NCBI GenBank assembly: GCA_964465665.1
Contig: CAYXKM010000322.1
Location: 1-6,802 of the forward strand
DNA length: 6,802 bases
Direction of reading: 5' to 3'
DNA from: JAKEGN01 sp964465665
GTDB taxonomy: Bacteria; Pseudomonadota; Gammaproteobacteria; Steroidobacterales; Woeseiaceae
Positions within the stretch are counted from its first letter, which is position 1. Each line of letters starts with the position of its first letter. Shown in pieces: positions 1 through 4,797 of this stretch. Made by a program: the position numbers and the translations under genes. The notes beneath the pieces were generated by a model. That model was not told where the DNA came from and searched no databases. It worked only from the letters and a program-made list of their open reading frames with translations.

Positions 1-80
1 GCTTCTTTTTCGCTCTTGCCGCAGGCAGCGACCAGCAATGCAACGGCGAGAAAGGTGAACGGAATGCGGATGGAGTTCAT
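1..80 (-). CDS. Partial lipoprotein, N-terminal signal region only
   Basis: Only the first 26 codons plus two bases lie in the window; the gene runs off the left edge. The visible protein starts MNSIRIPFTFLAVALLVAAC and continues with G-K-S-E-K-E. This is a textbook type II (lipoprotein) signal peptide: a short N-terminus with one Arg, a hydrophobic core (about residues 6-16) and a lipobox V-A-A-C with the lipidated cysteine at residue 20. A Gly follows at +2, so there is no inner-membrane Asp retention signal, and then a charged Lys/Glu linker. The mature protein is therefore expected to be anchored in the outer membrane on its periplasmic side. An AGGGA sequence about 10 nt upstream of the ATG (minus strand) can serve as ribosome binding site. 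The function of the mature domain cannot be seen. Confidence 0.75.
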   Translation of the reverse strand, partial: MNSIRIPFTFLAVALLVAACGKSEKE

Positions 81-116
81 GGCGGTTCGGTCCCTGTGAC
101 GAAGTGGGCATGATAG

Positions 117-148
117 CGAATGGATGCGCGAGAGTCCCGAATGGATGC
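117..148. repeat. Two 11-bp direct repeats 21 bp apart in a divergent intergenic region
   Basis: CGAATGGATGC occurs at 117-127 and again at 138-148, a spacing of 21 bp or two helical turns. It lies upstream of the minus-strand lipoprotein gene. A TATCAT sequence (minus strand, 110-115) next to the first copy could be that gene's -10 box, but no good -35 is visible. The spacing would suit two dimers of a regulator bound on one helix face. This role is inference; a chance repeat cannot be excluded. Confidence 0.4.
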
Positions 149-176
149 AGGCTCGCGATGCGGTGTCCCATAAAGC

Positions 177-206
177 CTGACATTCAATGACCAACAGCAC
201 TATACT
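177..206 (+). promoter_or_regulatory. Sigma70-type promoter for the exported protein at 296
   Basis: A -35 box CTGACA (177-182, one mismatch to TTGACA) is followed by an 18-nt spacer and a -10 box TATACT (201-206, one mismatch to TATAAT). Transcription would start near 213 and leave a leader of about 83 nt before the ATG at 296. I see no strong hairpin or known riboswitch in that leader. Confidence 0.65.
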
Positions 207-295
207 GCGTGCACGCTAACGTCACACCCCAACTGGGAAATCGTGACTTTGGCACACTAAAAATCCATTACAAGAAGCATAAGGAAGATAATTCG

Positions 296-748
296 ATGCG
301 AATAAAGTCATTGATTGCAGGGTTTGCTTGCCTGATCACTACAGGCGTTGCCTTTGCCGACCTCGATCCCTGGAAAGACTACGAGGCCAGTGAAGCGGTC
401 TGGTCGGTCACAACCGTAAAAGTCAAATCGAACATGGGCGATGCCTACCTCGAAGGGTTGCGGGAGACCTGGATTTCGGGCAACAAAATCTCGCAGGAGC
501 TCGGCCACATTGAAAGCTGGACGATCTACCGCAGCGACCTCGAGGACAGCGGTGATTTCAATCTGCTACTGGTCGTAAAATTCGCCAATACCGCAGCGCT
601 GGGACCGAACAAGGCCCGATACGATGCGTTCATGGCAAAATTTACTCAAGAACAGGCGGACCGGACATCGGAATACGCACAGAAGAACTACCCAGGCATG
701 CGTGATATCGTGGGTGAGTACCTGTTTCGTGAAATTACGATCAAGTAA
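296..748 (+). CDS. Small exported protein of unknown function (150 aa)
   Basis: The ATG at 296 is chosen because AAGGAAG (281-287) sits 8 nt upstream and the protein then opens with a standard Sec signal peptide: basic start M-R-I-K, hydrophobic core about residues 5-18 and an A-F-A cleavage site after residue 21. An upstream in-frame GTG (209) would bury this signal and has no ribosome binding site. The mature part of about 129 residues begins D-L-D-P-W. It shows alternating predicted strands and helices (W-S-V-T-T-V-K-V-K, a helix with Y-L-E-G-L, W-T-I-Y-R-S, N-L-L-L-V-V-K-F) that suggest a ferredoxin-like dimeric alpha/beta-barrel fold. That fold is inferred from the pattern, not recognised as a family. 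It has no cysteines after the signal peptide and no catalytic motif I can name. With its own promoter (177-206) and terminator (776-803) it is probably monocistronic. Confidence 0.8.
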   Translation: MRIKSLIAGFACLITTGVAFADLDPWKDYEASEAVWSVTTVKVKSNMGDAYLEGLRETWISGNKISQELGHIESWTIYRSDLEDSGDFNLLLVVKFANTAALGPNKARYDAFMAKFTQEQADRTSEYAQKNYPGMRDIVGEYLFREITIK

Positions 749-775
749 ACGCCAGACAGAGTTTTGCAGGACCAG

Positions 776-803
776 GAAACCCCGCCGATGCGGGGTTTCT
801 TTT
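776..803 (+). terminator. Rho-independent terminator
   Basis: A perfect 10-bp stem (GAAACCCCGC, 776-785, pairing with 790-799) closed by a CGAT tetraloop is followed by a T run through 803. It lies 27 bases after the stop codon at 748 and ends transcription of the exported protein gene. The A-rich 5' arm pairs with the T tract, so it may also act weakly on the minus strand. Confidence 0.88.
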
Positions 804-805
804 GC

Positions 806-943
806 CAGGAGCGAGCGGTGTTTGCAACGCAAAGGCAAAAATCGCGCCGGGTTAATCTTCCGTGTCGCCTGCAATGCAGGCTCCTACAGGGGCGGTGACA
901 GGAATTGCGCCGGGTTGATGCTCCGCGTCGCCTGCAATGCGGG
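806..943. repeat. REP cluster 1: three palindromic elements (one +, two -)
   Basis: Three REP-type elements lie in 138 bp. A degenerate one at 806-830 is in plus orientation (CAGGAGCGAGC then a decayed arm). A well-kept one at 864-887 is in minus orientation. A third, whose GTAGGAG head is lost, is at 927-943, also minus. Read on the minus strand, the good copy has the head GTAGGAG, a stem around GCCTGCATTGCAGGC and the tail GCGAC. The spacers also repeat: GCGCCGGGTT occurs at 844-853 and 907-916 upstream of the second and third elements, giving a 63-nt period. The whole cluster has the same layout as 4046-4183. Elements of this kind are moved by RAYT (TnpA-REP) tyrosine transposases; none is encoded in this window. 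Confidence 0.85.
864..887 (-). repeat. REP element, best-preserved copy of cluster 1
   Basis: This 24-nt element carries the perfect palindrome GCCTGCAATGCAGGC (867-881), a 7-bp stem around a central A. On the minus strand the GTAGGAG head overlaps its start and GCGAC follows it. Apart from spacer differences it matches the copy at 4160-4183 base for base. Confidence 0.85.
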
Positions 944-996
944 AACCGAATTCGGAGAGTCTGGTCGTACTGTGACTCGTAGCCGGGGGAATTCCA

Positions 997-1695
997 ATGC
1001 ACAGACTATCAATGCTCTTGTTCGTTACGGCATCGGTGACCGGCGGCAGTGCACTTGCAGATATGAAAGGCGATGCCGAGGCGCGCGCGCTCGCGGCACA
1101 AATGATCGAAAGCATCGGCGGCAAGGAACTTTGGTCGCAGATCCGTTCGTTGCACGTCATCGAGCAGTCCCGCTCGTTGCGAGGCGATGGCATCGTCGGC
1201 GAATTCTGGCGCGATCTGCAGGTACCGCGCGAGCGTTACACCCTGACCAACAAGAACGGAATGAAAATCGAATTCTGGTGGGACGATCGCGGCGTCTGGC
1301 AATTCATCGACGGCAAGCGCAACGAGTCTCTGCCCGAAGGCCTGCATGCGGAGGTCCGCGCTTACTGGCCCGGAGAGATCTACGTCATGTACCACCGCTT
1401 TGCAAAAGAAGATGGCAACCTGCGTCTCGCCAAGAACAGCGACAATTCTTTTACGGCGTTTGACGACAGCCTTGACCGGCGTCTCGGCACCTTCTGGGTG
1501 AACCAGGACGGCGTGCTGTACCGGTGGCAACACGATGACGGTACGGAATACATATACGGACCGCACCGGAAATTCGGGGCGATCAGTTTTCCGGATTGGG
1601 GCACGCAGGTCGACGGGTCGTGGTCATTCTATTACGTCGCCGTGCATTGGTCGAAGGACGAACCGGAAGTCTCATTCGAACCGCCGCAAGGGTGA
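997..1695 (+). CDS. Exported tryptophan-rich protein of unknown function (232 aa)
   Basis: The ATG at 997 follows a purine-rich GGGGGA (985-990) by 6 nt and begins a Sec signal peptide: M-H-R start, hydrophobic residues about 5-15 and A-L-A cleavage after residue 21. The mature protein is therefore periplasmic or secreted. It opens with a helix ending in I-G-G-K-E-L-W (about residues 40-46), then I-R-S-L-H-V, an arrangement common at the start of LolA/LppX-like half-barrel proteins. The rest looks mainly beta-stranded, with 11 tryptophans in 232 residues (for example I-E-F-W-W-D-D-R-G-V-W). Many short strands ending in aromatic residues would suit a curved sheet that holds a lipid or other hydrophobic ligand. 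The fold assignment is inference and no family was recognised with certainty. No promoter is obvious; REP cluster 1 fills the upstream gap. No hydrolase motif is seen. Confidence 0.8.
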   Translation: MHRLSMLLFVTASVTGGSALADMKGDAEARALAAQMIESIGGKELWSQIRSLHVIEQSRSLRGDGIVGEFWRDLQVPRERYTLTNKNGMKIEFWWDDRGVWQFIDGKRNESLPEGLHAEVRAYWPGEIYVMYHRFAKEDGNLRLAKNSDNSFTAFDDSLDRRLGTFWVNQDGVLYRWQHDDGTEYIYGPHRKFGAISFPDWGTQVDGSWSFYYVAVHWSKDEPEVSFEPPQG

Positions 1696-1720
1696 ACACG
1701 GCAGCGTGTTTCGGTTCGAA

Positions 1721-1744
1721 GTCGTCTGCAATGCAGGCTCCTGC
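1721..1744 (-). repeat. Single REP element in a convergent gap
   Basis: A minus-oriented REP copy with the core GTCTGCAATGCAGGC (1724-1738) and a slightly altered head (GCAGGAG on the minus strand). It lies between the stop of the exported protein (1695) and the stop of the methyltransferase (1761), a typical REP site at the 3' ends of two facing genes. It could protect mRNA ends or slow transcription. No T tract follows, so it is not a standard intrinsic terminator. Confidence 0.75.
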
Positions 1745-1760
1745 AGCTCGGTAGTCAGGG

Positions 1761-2333
1761 TCAGGCCCCGTTGGATTTCTTCCGCCAGGTGAATAGCCGC
1801 AGCGGTGGCACGTTGCGAAGCTCAAACTCGACCGCAGGATTGCCCATGACCGGACGAGCGTAGTCGGCGACACGGTCGCTAACCTGATAAGCGACGAACC
1901 GTCCGCCGGGAGCGAGCGCCTCGTACACCGTGGCGATGATTTCCTCGGCAAGCGCTTTCGGCATGGTAGAAAACGGTATGCCAGAGATCACGGCGTCCGC
2001 TGCAGGATACCCGCGACGTTTGAGTTCAGCAGCGATGGAGCTCGCGCATCCGTGCACTACCTCGAGACGGTCGTCGTCGATTCGTTGCAATGCCTCGACA
2101 AACTCTGCGGTGCGTTCGATCACCAGCAGCCGCGAATGCGCTCCAATCGCCTTCAGCAATGACTTCGTGATGCCACCGGTGCCGCCGCCGAGCTCGACCA
2201 CCACGCCGGCCCGTGCAGCATCGGCGGCGCGCACGACGCGTCGCTCGACGAACGACGAACTCGGGATCACGGACGCGACCACCTGCGGCGAACGGAGAAA
2301 CGCCTGGAAAAAGGTCCAGTGATCGTGAGGCAT
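1761..2333 (-). CDS. Phospholipid N-methyltransferase-like SAM-dependent enzyme (190 aa)
   Basis: A class I SAM-dependent methyltransferase resembling the small cytosolic PmtA-type enzymes (COG3963), which methylate phosphatidylethanolamine towards phosphatidylcholine; these are related in sequence to KsgA-type methyltransferases. Visible motifs are an N-terminal stretch V-I-P-S-S-S (residues 22-27), SAM motif I V-E-L-G-G-G-T-G (46-53), the acidic ribose-binding V-I-E-R (Glu73), motif IV A-V-I-S-G-I-P-F-S (114-122) and a C-terminal N-V-P-P-L-R-L-F strand. The start is the ATG at 2333: on the minus strand GGGAG lies 8 nt upstream. A GTG three codons earlier would sit on that Shine-Dalgarno and is rejected. 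The length of 190 aa suits the family. There is no signal peptide or membrane segment. It is the last gene of the probable four-gene minus-strand operon. The true substrate is not proven; other small-molecule methylation is possible. Confidence 0.82.
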   Translation of the reverse strand: MPHDHWTFFQAFLRSPQVVASVIPSSSFVERRVVRAADAARAGVVVELGGGTGGITKSLLKAIGAHSRLLVIERTAEFVEALQRIDDDRLEVVHGCASSIAAELKRRGYPAADAVISGIPFSTMPKALAEEIIATVYEALAPGGRFVAYQVSDRVADYARPVMGNPAVEFELRNVPPLRLFTWRKKSNGA

Positions 2334-2380
2334 CGTTTTCACTCCCGATGTCGGACACAGGGCTGCGCGTACAGTGCCCG

Positions 2381-2389
2381 ATTATCGCA
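2381..2389 (-). promoter_or_regulatory. Possible extended -10 promoter for the methyltransferase
   Basis: On the minus strand TGC directly precedes GATAAT (one mismatch to TATAAT), an extended -10 arrangement, in the 93-nt gap between the EcsC-family gene and the methyltransferase. It would give a leader of about 40 nt. No -35 at normal spacing is seen, so this is a candidate for extra internal expression only. Confidence 0.3.
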
Positions 2390-2426
2390 GATCGGTGTGG
2401 CAATCGGGATCAAACCCCGAAATTCG

Positions 2427-3203
2427 TCAAAGTTCCCGGTAACGGGCCTCCACCAGTTGCGGCGAATAGGTTCGCTCGAGCCTGCGCACAGTGAAATGCG
2501 CCCGTGCCATTTTTTGAAAGTGGCTGATAAAGATACTGTTGATCAGTGCTCCGCCAGCCGCGCCGAAGATCGGCGCCGCCTGTGCGGCGGCTTTTTCCGT
2601 CACCTGGATCTGAAAGCGTGTGGCGACCTTCGAAATGAACCGGACGATCGCCGGTGCCATCGTCTGCGCACCGCCCTTCGCCACATACCCGGCGGCTTCG
2701 GAGACCACCTGCCCCAGCAAAGCGCGTGCGGCATAGTAGCCGGACTCTGCCGCATCGTCGGATTGAGCCCTGCCACCGAGCGCGAACACTTCGATGCAGG
2801 CAAGTCGCGCTTCGGGCGTACGGATGTCCTCGCCCTCACTGCGTGCGATGTCGGCAATGGAGCGCAACATGATAGTAGTCGAAATCGGCAGTTCGATTGC
2901 AAGTGCCGGCAGACCGAAAGTGCCACCGGCGGCACCGGAGATCGCCACGGCGAACTTGTGCGACAGGTTTCTTGCCGCCGGCACGTCCCCTTTCAGAGTC
3001 CAGATGGCGGCATCGGCTGCTTTCTCGAGCGCATCGCGGGTAACGTCAAGGATGATTTCCTGCCAGCGGCCCGGCAGCCAGTCGATCGCTTTCTCGATGG
3101 GCGTGCCAATGATGCTCGCCATTCGGACTGCAAGGTCGGAGCTCTCGAGCGCGGACTTCGCGACCTTCAATTGCTCAATATGCTGGACGCTTATCGTTTC
3201 CAT
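2427..3203 (-). CDS. EcsC family protein (258 aa)
   Basis: The protein matches the EcsC family, named after the third gene of the Bacillus ecs locus; the molecular role of these proteins in proteobacteria is not established. The most telling stretch is the Gly/Ala-rich, weakly hydrophobic segment G-A-A-G-G-T-F-G-L-P-A-L-A (residues 90-102), leading into I-E-L-P-I-S-T-T-I-M-L-R-S-I-A-D-I-A-R-S (103-122) and E-G-E-D (123-126), then C-I-E-V-F-A-L-G-G (136-144). Two more Ala/Gly-rich segments lie near the C-terminus (about A-A-Q-A-A-P-I-F-G-A-A-G-G-A). These amphipathic stretches suggest membrane association. The ATG at 3203 is preferred over an in-frame TTG at 3245, although neither has a good Shine-Dalgarno. 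It lies 63 nt after ybiI and 93 nt before the methyltransferase, on the same strand. Confidence 0.85.
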   Translation of the reverse strand: METISVQHIEQLKVAKSALESSDLAVRMASIIGTPIEKAIDWLPGRWQEIILDVTRDALEKAADAAIWTLKGDVPAARNLSHKFAVAISGAAGGTFGLPALAIELPISTTIMLRSIADIARSEGEDIRTPEARLACIEVFALGGRAQSDDAAESGYYAARALLGQVVSEAAGYVAKGGAQTMAPAIVRFISKVATRFQIQVTEKAAAQAAPIFGAAGGALINSIFISHFQKMARAHFTVRRLERTYSPQLVEARYREL

Positions 3204-3266
3204 TTCACATTCAGTGTGCAGCAAACGCGACAGGCGCGGACCCAATAGGTGCGGTGGCGTGATCCG

Positions 3267-3533
3267 TCAGCGCAACTGGCTGTCCTTGCTGCCACGGCGG
3301 TTATATCCGCTGTGCGCGGATTTGTCCGTGTCGAGCGCTGCCTGGCATCGAACGCAGCGGCGCACACCCGGGATGGCCTCGCGGCGTGCGGCCGGGATCT
3401 CGGCATTGCAGTCCTCGCAATGATTCAAACTCGGGCCGCGCGGCAATTCGCTGCGCGCGCGCTTGACCGCGTCATCGACGCTCGCATCGATCTGATCCTG
3501 TACGGCTCCGTCACGGGCCCAGCCGGTGGCCAT
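3267..3533 (-). CDS. ybiI: DksA/TraR-type zinc-finger protein YbiI (88 aa)
   Basis: A small DksA/TraR C4 zinc-finger protein of the YbiI type. The zinc ligands are Cys39, Cys42, Cys60 and Cys63, in a CxxC-17-CxxC arrangement around P-A-A-R-R-E-A-I-P-G-V-R. The N-terminal M-A-T-G-W-A start and the C-terminal G-Y-N-R-R-G-S-K-D-S-Q-L-R tail both agree with the Escherichia coli YbiI sequence as I recall it, and the 88-residue length is the same. Asp16, Asp20 and Asp21 in the short N-terminal helix are candidates for the acidic tip that DksA/TraR proteins insert into the RNA polymerase secondary channel, so a transcription-modulating role is likely but unproven for this subfamily. The start at 3533 is set by AGGAG 5 nt upstream on the minus strand; an ATG five codons earlier lacks one. 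It follows the VOC gene by 36 nt. Confidence 0.92.
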   Translation of the reverse strand: MATGWARDGAVQDQIDASVDDAVKRARSELPRGPSLNHCEDCNAEIPAARREAIPGVRRCVRCQAALDTDKSAHSGYNRRGSKDSQLR

Positions 3534-3567
3534 GTTGGCTCCTGTCATTGTGAAGCTGCAGCGAGCA

Positions 3568-3589
3568 TTTTACCGCTTTCGCGGTAAAA
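3568..3589 (-). other. Perfect hairpin over the stop codon of the VOC gene
   Basis: TTTTACCGC (3568-3576) pairs exactly with GCGGTAAAA (3581-3589). On the transcribed minus strand the loop is GAAA, a stable GNRA tetraloop, and the TAA stop of the VOC gene is inside the 3' arm. No U-tract follows the stem, so it is not a standard terminator. It could be an mRNA stability or processing element, or a partial attenuator between the VOC gene and ybiI. Confidence 0.6.
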
Positions 3590-3992
3590 GAGGGTTCGGA
3601 TGTTTGGCATCCGGGCCGCCGCTGCCGTAGGGCCGGGTGATGATTTCCAGCAAATGGCCGTTCGGGTCATCGAAGTACAGGCCACGCCCGTCGTCCCAGC
3701 GATTGATCCGGCCCGGCTCGTCGTGGAACGGATCGGCCCAGTACTGCAGGCTCCGTTGGGTGATGCGTTCGAAGATCTCGTCGAACTCGCGCTCGCTGAC
3801 GAGGAACGCGAAGTGCCGCAAGGAGATTTCGGCATCGGTTTCGACGAAGTCGAGCGAGGTATCGTCCACCTGCACCACGGCGAAATGCCCCATCATGCGG
3901 TGTGCTGGCAGACCGAGGATGTCGGTGAGAAAAGTGGCGGATTTCACCTTGTCACGGCCGACGACGATGGTGTGATTCAGGCTGATGGCCAT
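3570..3992 (-). CDS. VOC family (glyoxalase/dioxygenase fold) protein (140 aa)
   Basis: A single-subunit vicinal oxygen chelate protein with two beta-alpha-beta-beta-beta modules. The first module starts L-N-H-T-I-V-V-G-R-D (residues 5-14) with a helix ending in the typical F-L-T-D-I-L-G-L (21-28). The second starts L-R-H-F-A-F-L-V (58-65) and ends G-R-G-L-Y-F-D-D-P-N-G-H-L-L-E-I-I-T (102-119). His7, His60 and Glu116 stand at the usual metal-ligand positions, so a divalent-metal enzyme is likely. Known members are glyoxalases, ring-cleavage dioxygenases and antibiotic-resistance proteins; nothing here fixes the substrate. Usual single-domain length. The ATG at 3992 is preceded by GCAGGAGAG about 8 nt upstream on the minus strand. 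It is the first gene of the probable operon VOC-ybiI-EcsC-methyltransferase, with a TATAAT box at 4034-4039. Confidence 0.87.
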   Translation of the reverse strand: MAISLNHTIVVGRDKVKSATFLTDILGLPAHRMMGHFAVVQVDDTSLDFVETDAEISLRHFAFLVSEREFDEIFERITQRSLQYWADPFHDEPGRINRWDDGRGLYFDDPNGHLLEIITRPYGSGGPDAKHPNPLLPRKR

Positions 3993-4033
3993 ACTTGTTG
4001 CTCTCCTGCAAAATTCGATATTTGTCGGAGGGT

Positions 4034-4039
4034 ATTATA
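4034..4039 (-). promoter_or_regulatory. Consensus -10 box upstream of the VOC-ybiI operon
   Basis: The minus strand reads a perfect TATAAT here. Transcription would start near 4027 and give a leader of about 35 nt to the ATG at 3992. The matching -35 position (about 4056-4062) falls inside the palindrome of the REP element at 4046-4069 and has no good consensus. The promoter is therefore weak at -35, activator-dependent, or altered by REP insertion. Confidence 0.5.
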
Positions 4040-4045
4040 AGTATT

Positions 4046-4183
4046 GCAGGAGCGAGCAGTGCTCGCGACGCGATGACAAAAATCGCGCCAGGCTCCAAGC
4101 TCCGCGTCGCCTGTAATGCAGGCTCCTACAGGCGGCGATGACGATCGTGCGGAGTCCGCGTCGCCTGCAATGCAGGCTCCTAC
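4046..4183. repeat. REP cluster 2: three palindromic elements (one +, two -)
   Basis: The elements are at 4046-4069 (plus orientation, perfect palindrome GCGAGCAGTGCTCGC at 4052-4066), 4106-4129 (minus, one stem mismatch from GTAATGC) and 4160-4183 (minus, perfect GCCTGCAATGCAGGC). Flanks are shared: a G(C/T)AGGAG head and a GCGACGCG tail. The spacer AAAAATCGCGCC (4078-4089) also occurs in cluster 1 (837-848). Order, orientation and the 138-bp total length equal cluster 1 at 806-943, so the two are copies of one composite unit. It fills most of the gap between the divergent VOC and HutD-family genes. Confidence 0.87.
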
Positions 4184-4203
4184 AGGGCTGCTGAGGGGGT
4201 GAA

Positions 4204-4785
4204 GTGGGCAATATTGTTGTGCATAAAGTGGCGAGTTATCGGCAAGTGCCGTGGCGCAACGGTCGCGGCAAGACCCTGGTGCTGGCGTCCGAGCCCATCG
4301 GGGCCAGTGACGAGTTTGACTGGCGGCTGAGCATCGCGCCGGTCGAGAGTGACGGGCCGTTCTCCCGTTTCGGCGATTGCGACCGGACGCTGCTCCTGCT
4401 GCAAGGCAATGGCCTGACCCTGACGCACAGCAACGGGAAGTTCGATGAGCTGAACTCTCGCTTTGCAATGGCGCGATTTCCAGGCGATATCGAGACTTTC
4501 GCCACTTTGCAAGATGGCCCGATCCGCGATTTCAATGTGATGTGCAATCGTCATCGCTGCTCGGCGACTGTCACGGTCCTCAAGTACGGCAGCAACGCTC
4601 TGACGATCGATTGCGACGTGTTGCTGGCCTGTGCGGTCGATGAAACCGTCCGAGTGATGTCGCCATCCGGCTCACCGGTCGTCCTCCAGGAATACGAGCT
4701 GATGCAATGCGACAAACCGGATCGCGGGCGCTGGGCATTCACTGGCGACCCGGTCATCGTGATTCAGATTCATGGAAAAAAATAA
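4204..4785 (+). CDS. HutD/Ves family cupin protein (193 aa)
   Basis: A cytosolic bicupin of the HutD/Ves family. HutD lies in histidine-utilisation operons of pseudomonads, where it has been proposed to limit pathway activity; Ves is an E. coli stress-associated relative. Hallmarks in order are V-P-W-R-N-G-R-G-K-T (residues 15-24), F-D-W-R-L-S-I-A-P-V-E-S-D-G-P-F-S (38-54), D-R-T-L-L-L-L-Q-G-N-G (60-70), F-P-G-D (92-95) and D-G-P-I-R-D-F-N-V-M (104-113). The family's usual N-G-G-G reads N-G-R-G here. The start is the GTG at 4204, 4 nt after a strong GAGGGGGT; a second GTG at 4219 is the alternative. Length is normal. No hut genes are nearby, so the histidine link is only family knowledge. The gene converges with pgl, with 12 nt between the stop codons. 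Confidence 0.88.
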   Translation: MGNIVVHKVASYRQVPWRNGRGKTLVLASEPIGASDEFDWRLSIAPVESDGPFSRFGDCDRTLLLLQGNGLTLTHSNGKFDELNSRFAMARFPGDIETFATLQDGPIRDFNVMCNRHRCSATVTVLKYGSNALTIDCDVLLACAVDETVRVMSPSGSPVVLQEYELMQCDKPDRGRWAFTGDPVIVIQIHGKK

Positions 4786-4797
4786 ATCCGGCACCAT

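Noticed and set aside
110..138. Full sigma70 promoter for the lipoprotein gene
   Set aside because: TATCAT on the minus strand is a fair -10, but the -35 position reads GGGACT, only half matching. Mentioned with the direct repeat instead of called.
806..943. Regular palindromic repeats as a possible CRISPR array
   Set aside because: There are only two or three units, they occur in both orientations, the spacers are themselves similar, and no cas gene is nearby. They fit REP elements.
624..1463. Long plus-strand reading frame (279 codons) bridging two genes
   Set aside because: It is Arg-rich and low in complexity, runs through the terminator and REP elements, and lies out of frame across the signal-peptide gene at 997. 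It is a shadow frame.
1755..1772. GGGTCAGGCCCC at the methyltransferase stop as a mobile-element end
   Set aside because: It resembles GGGTC...CCC motifs seen near some repeats, but there is a single imperfect copy with no partner in the window. No support.
2377..2408. 7-bp inverted repeat CCCGATT/AATCGGG between the EcsC-family gene and the methyltransferase
   Set aside because: It has an 18-nt loop and no T tract on either strand, and could arise by chance. Not called as terminator or operator.
2319..3248. 309-codon plus-strand frame opposite the EcsC-family gene
   Set aside because: It is antisense to a clearly recognisable EcsC protein, has no ribosome binding site and no family pattern.
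3977..4468. Minus-strand frame with repeated P-V-G-A-C-I-A-G-D peptide
   Set aside because: The peptide repeats are translated REP elements (GTAGGAGCCTGC); the rest is antisense to the HutD-family gene. It is not a protein repeat family.
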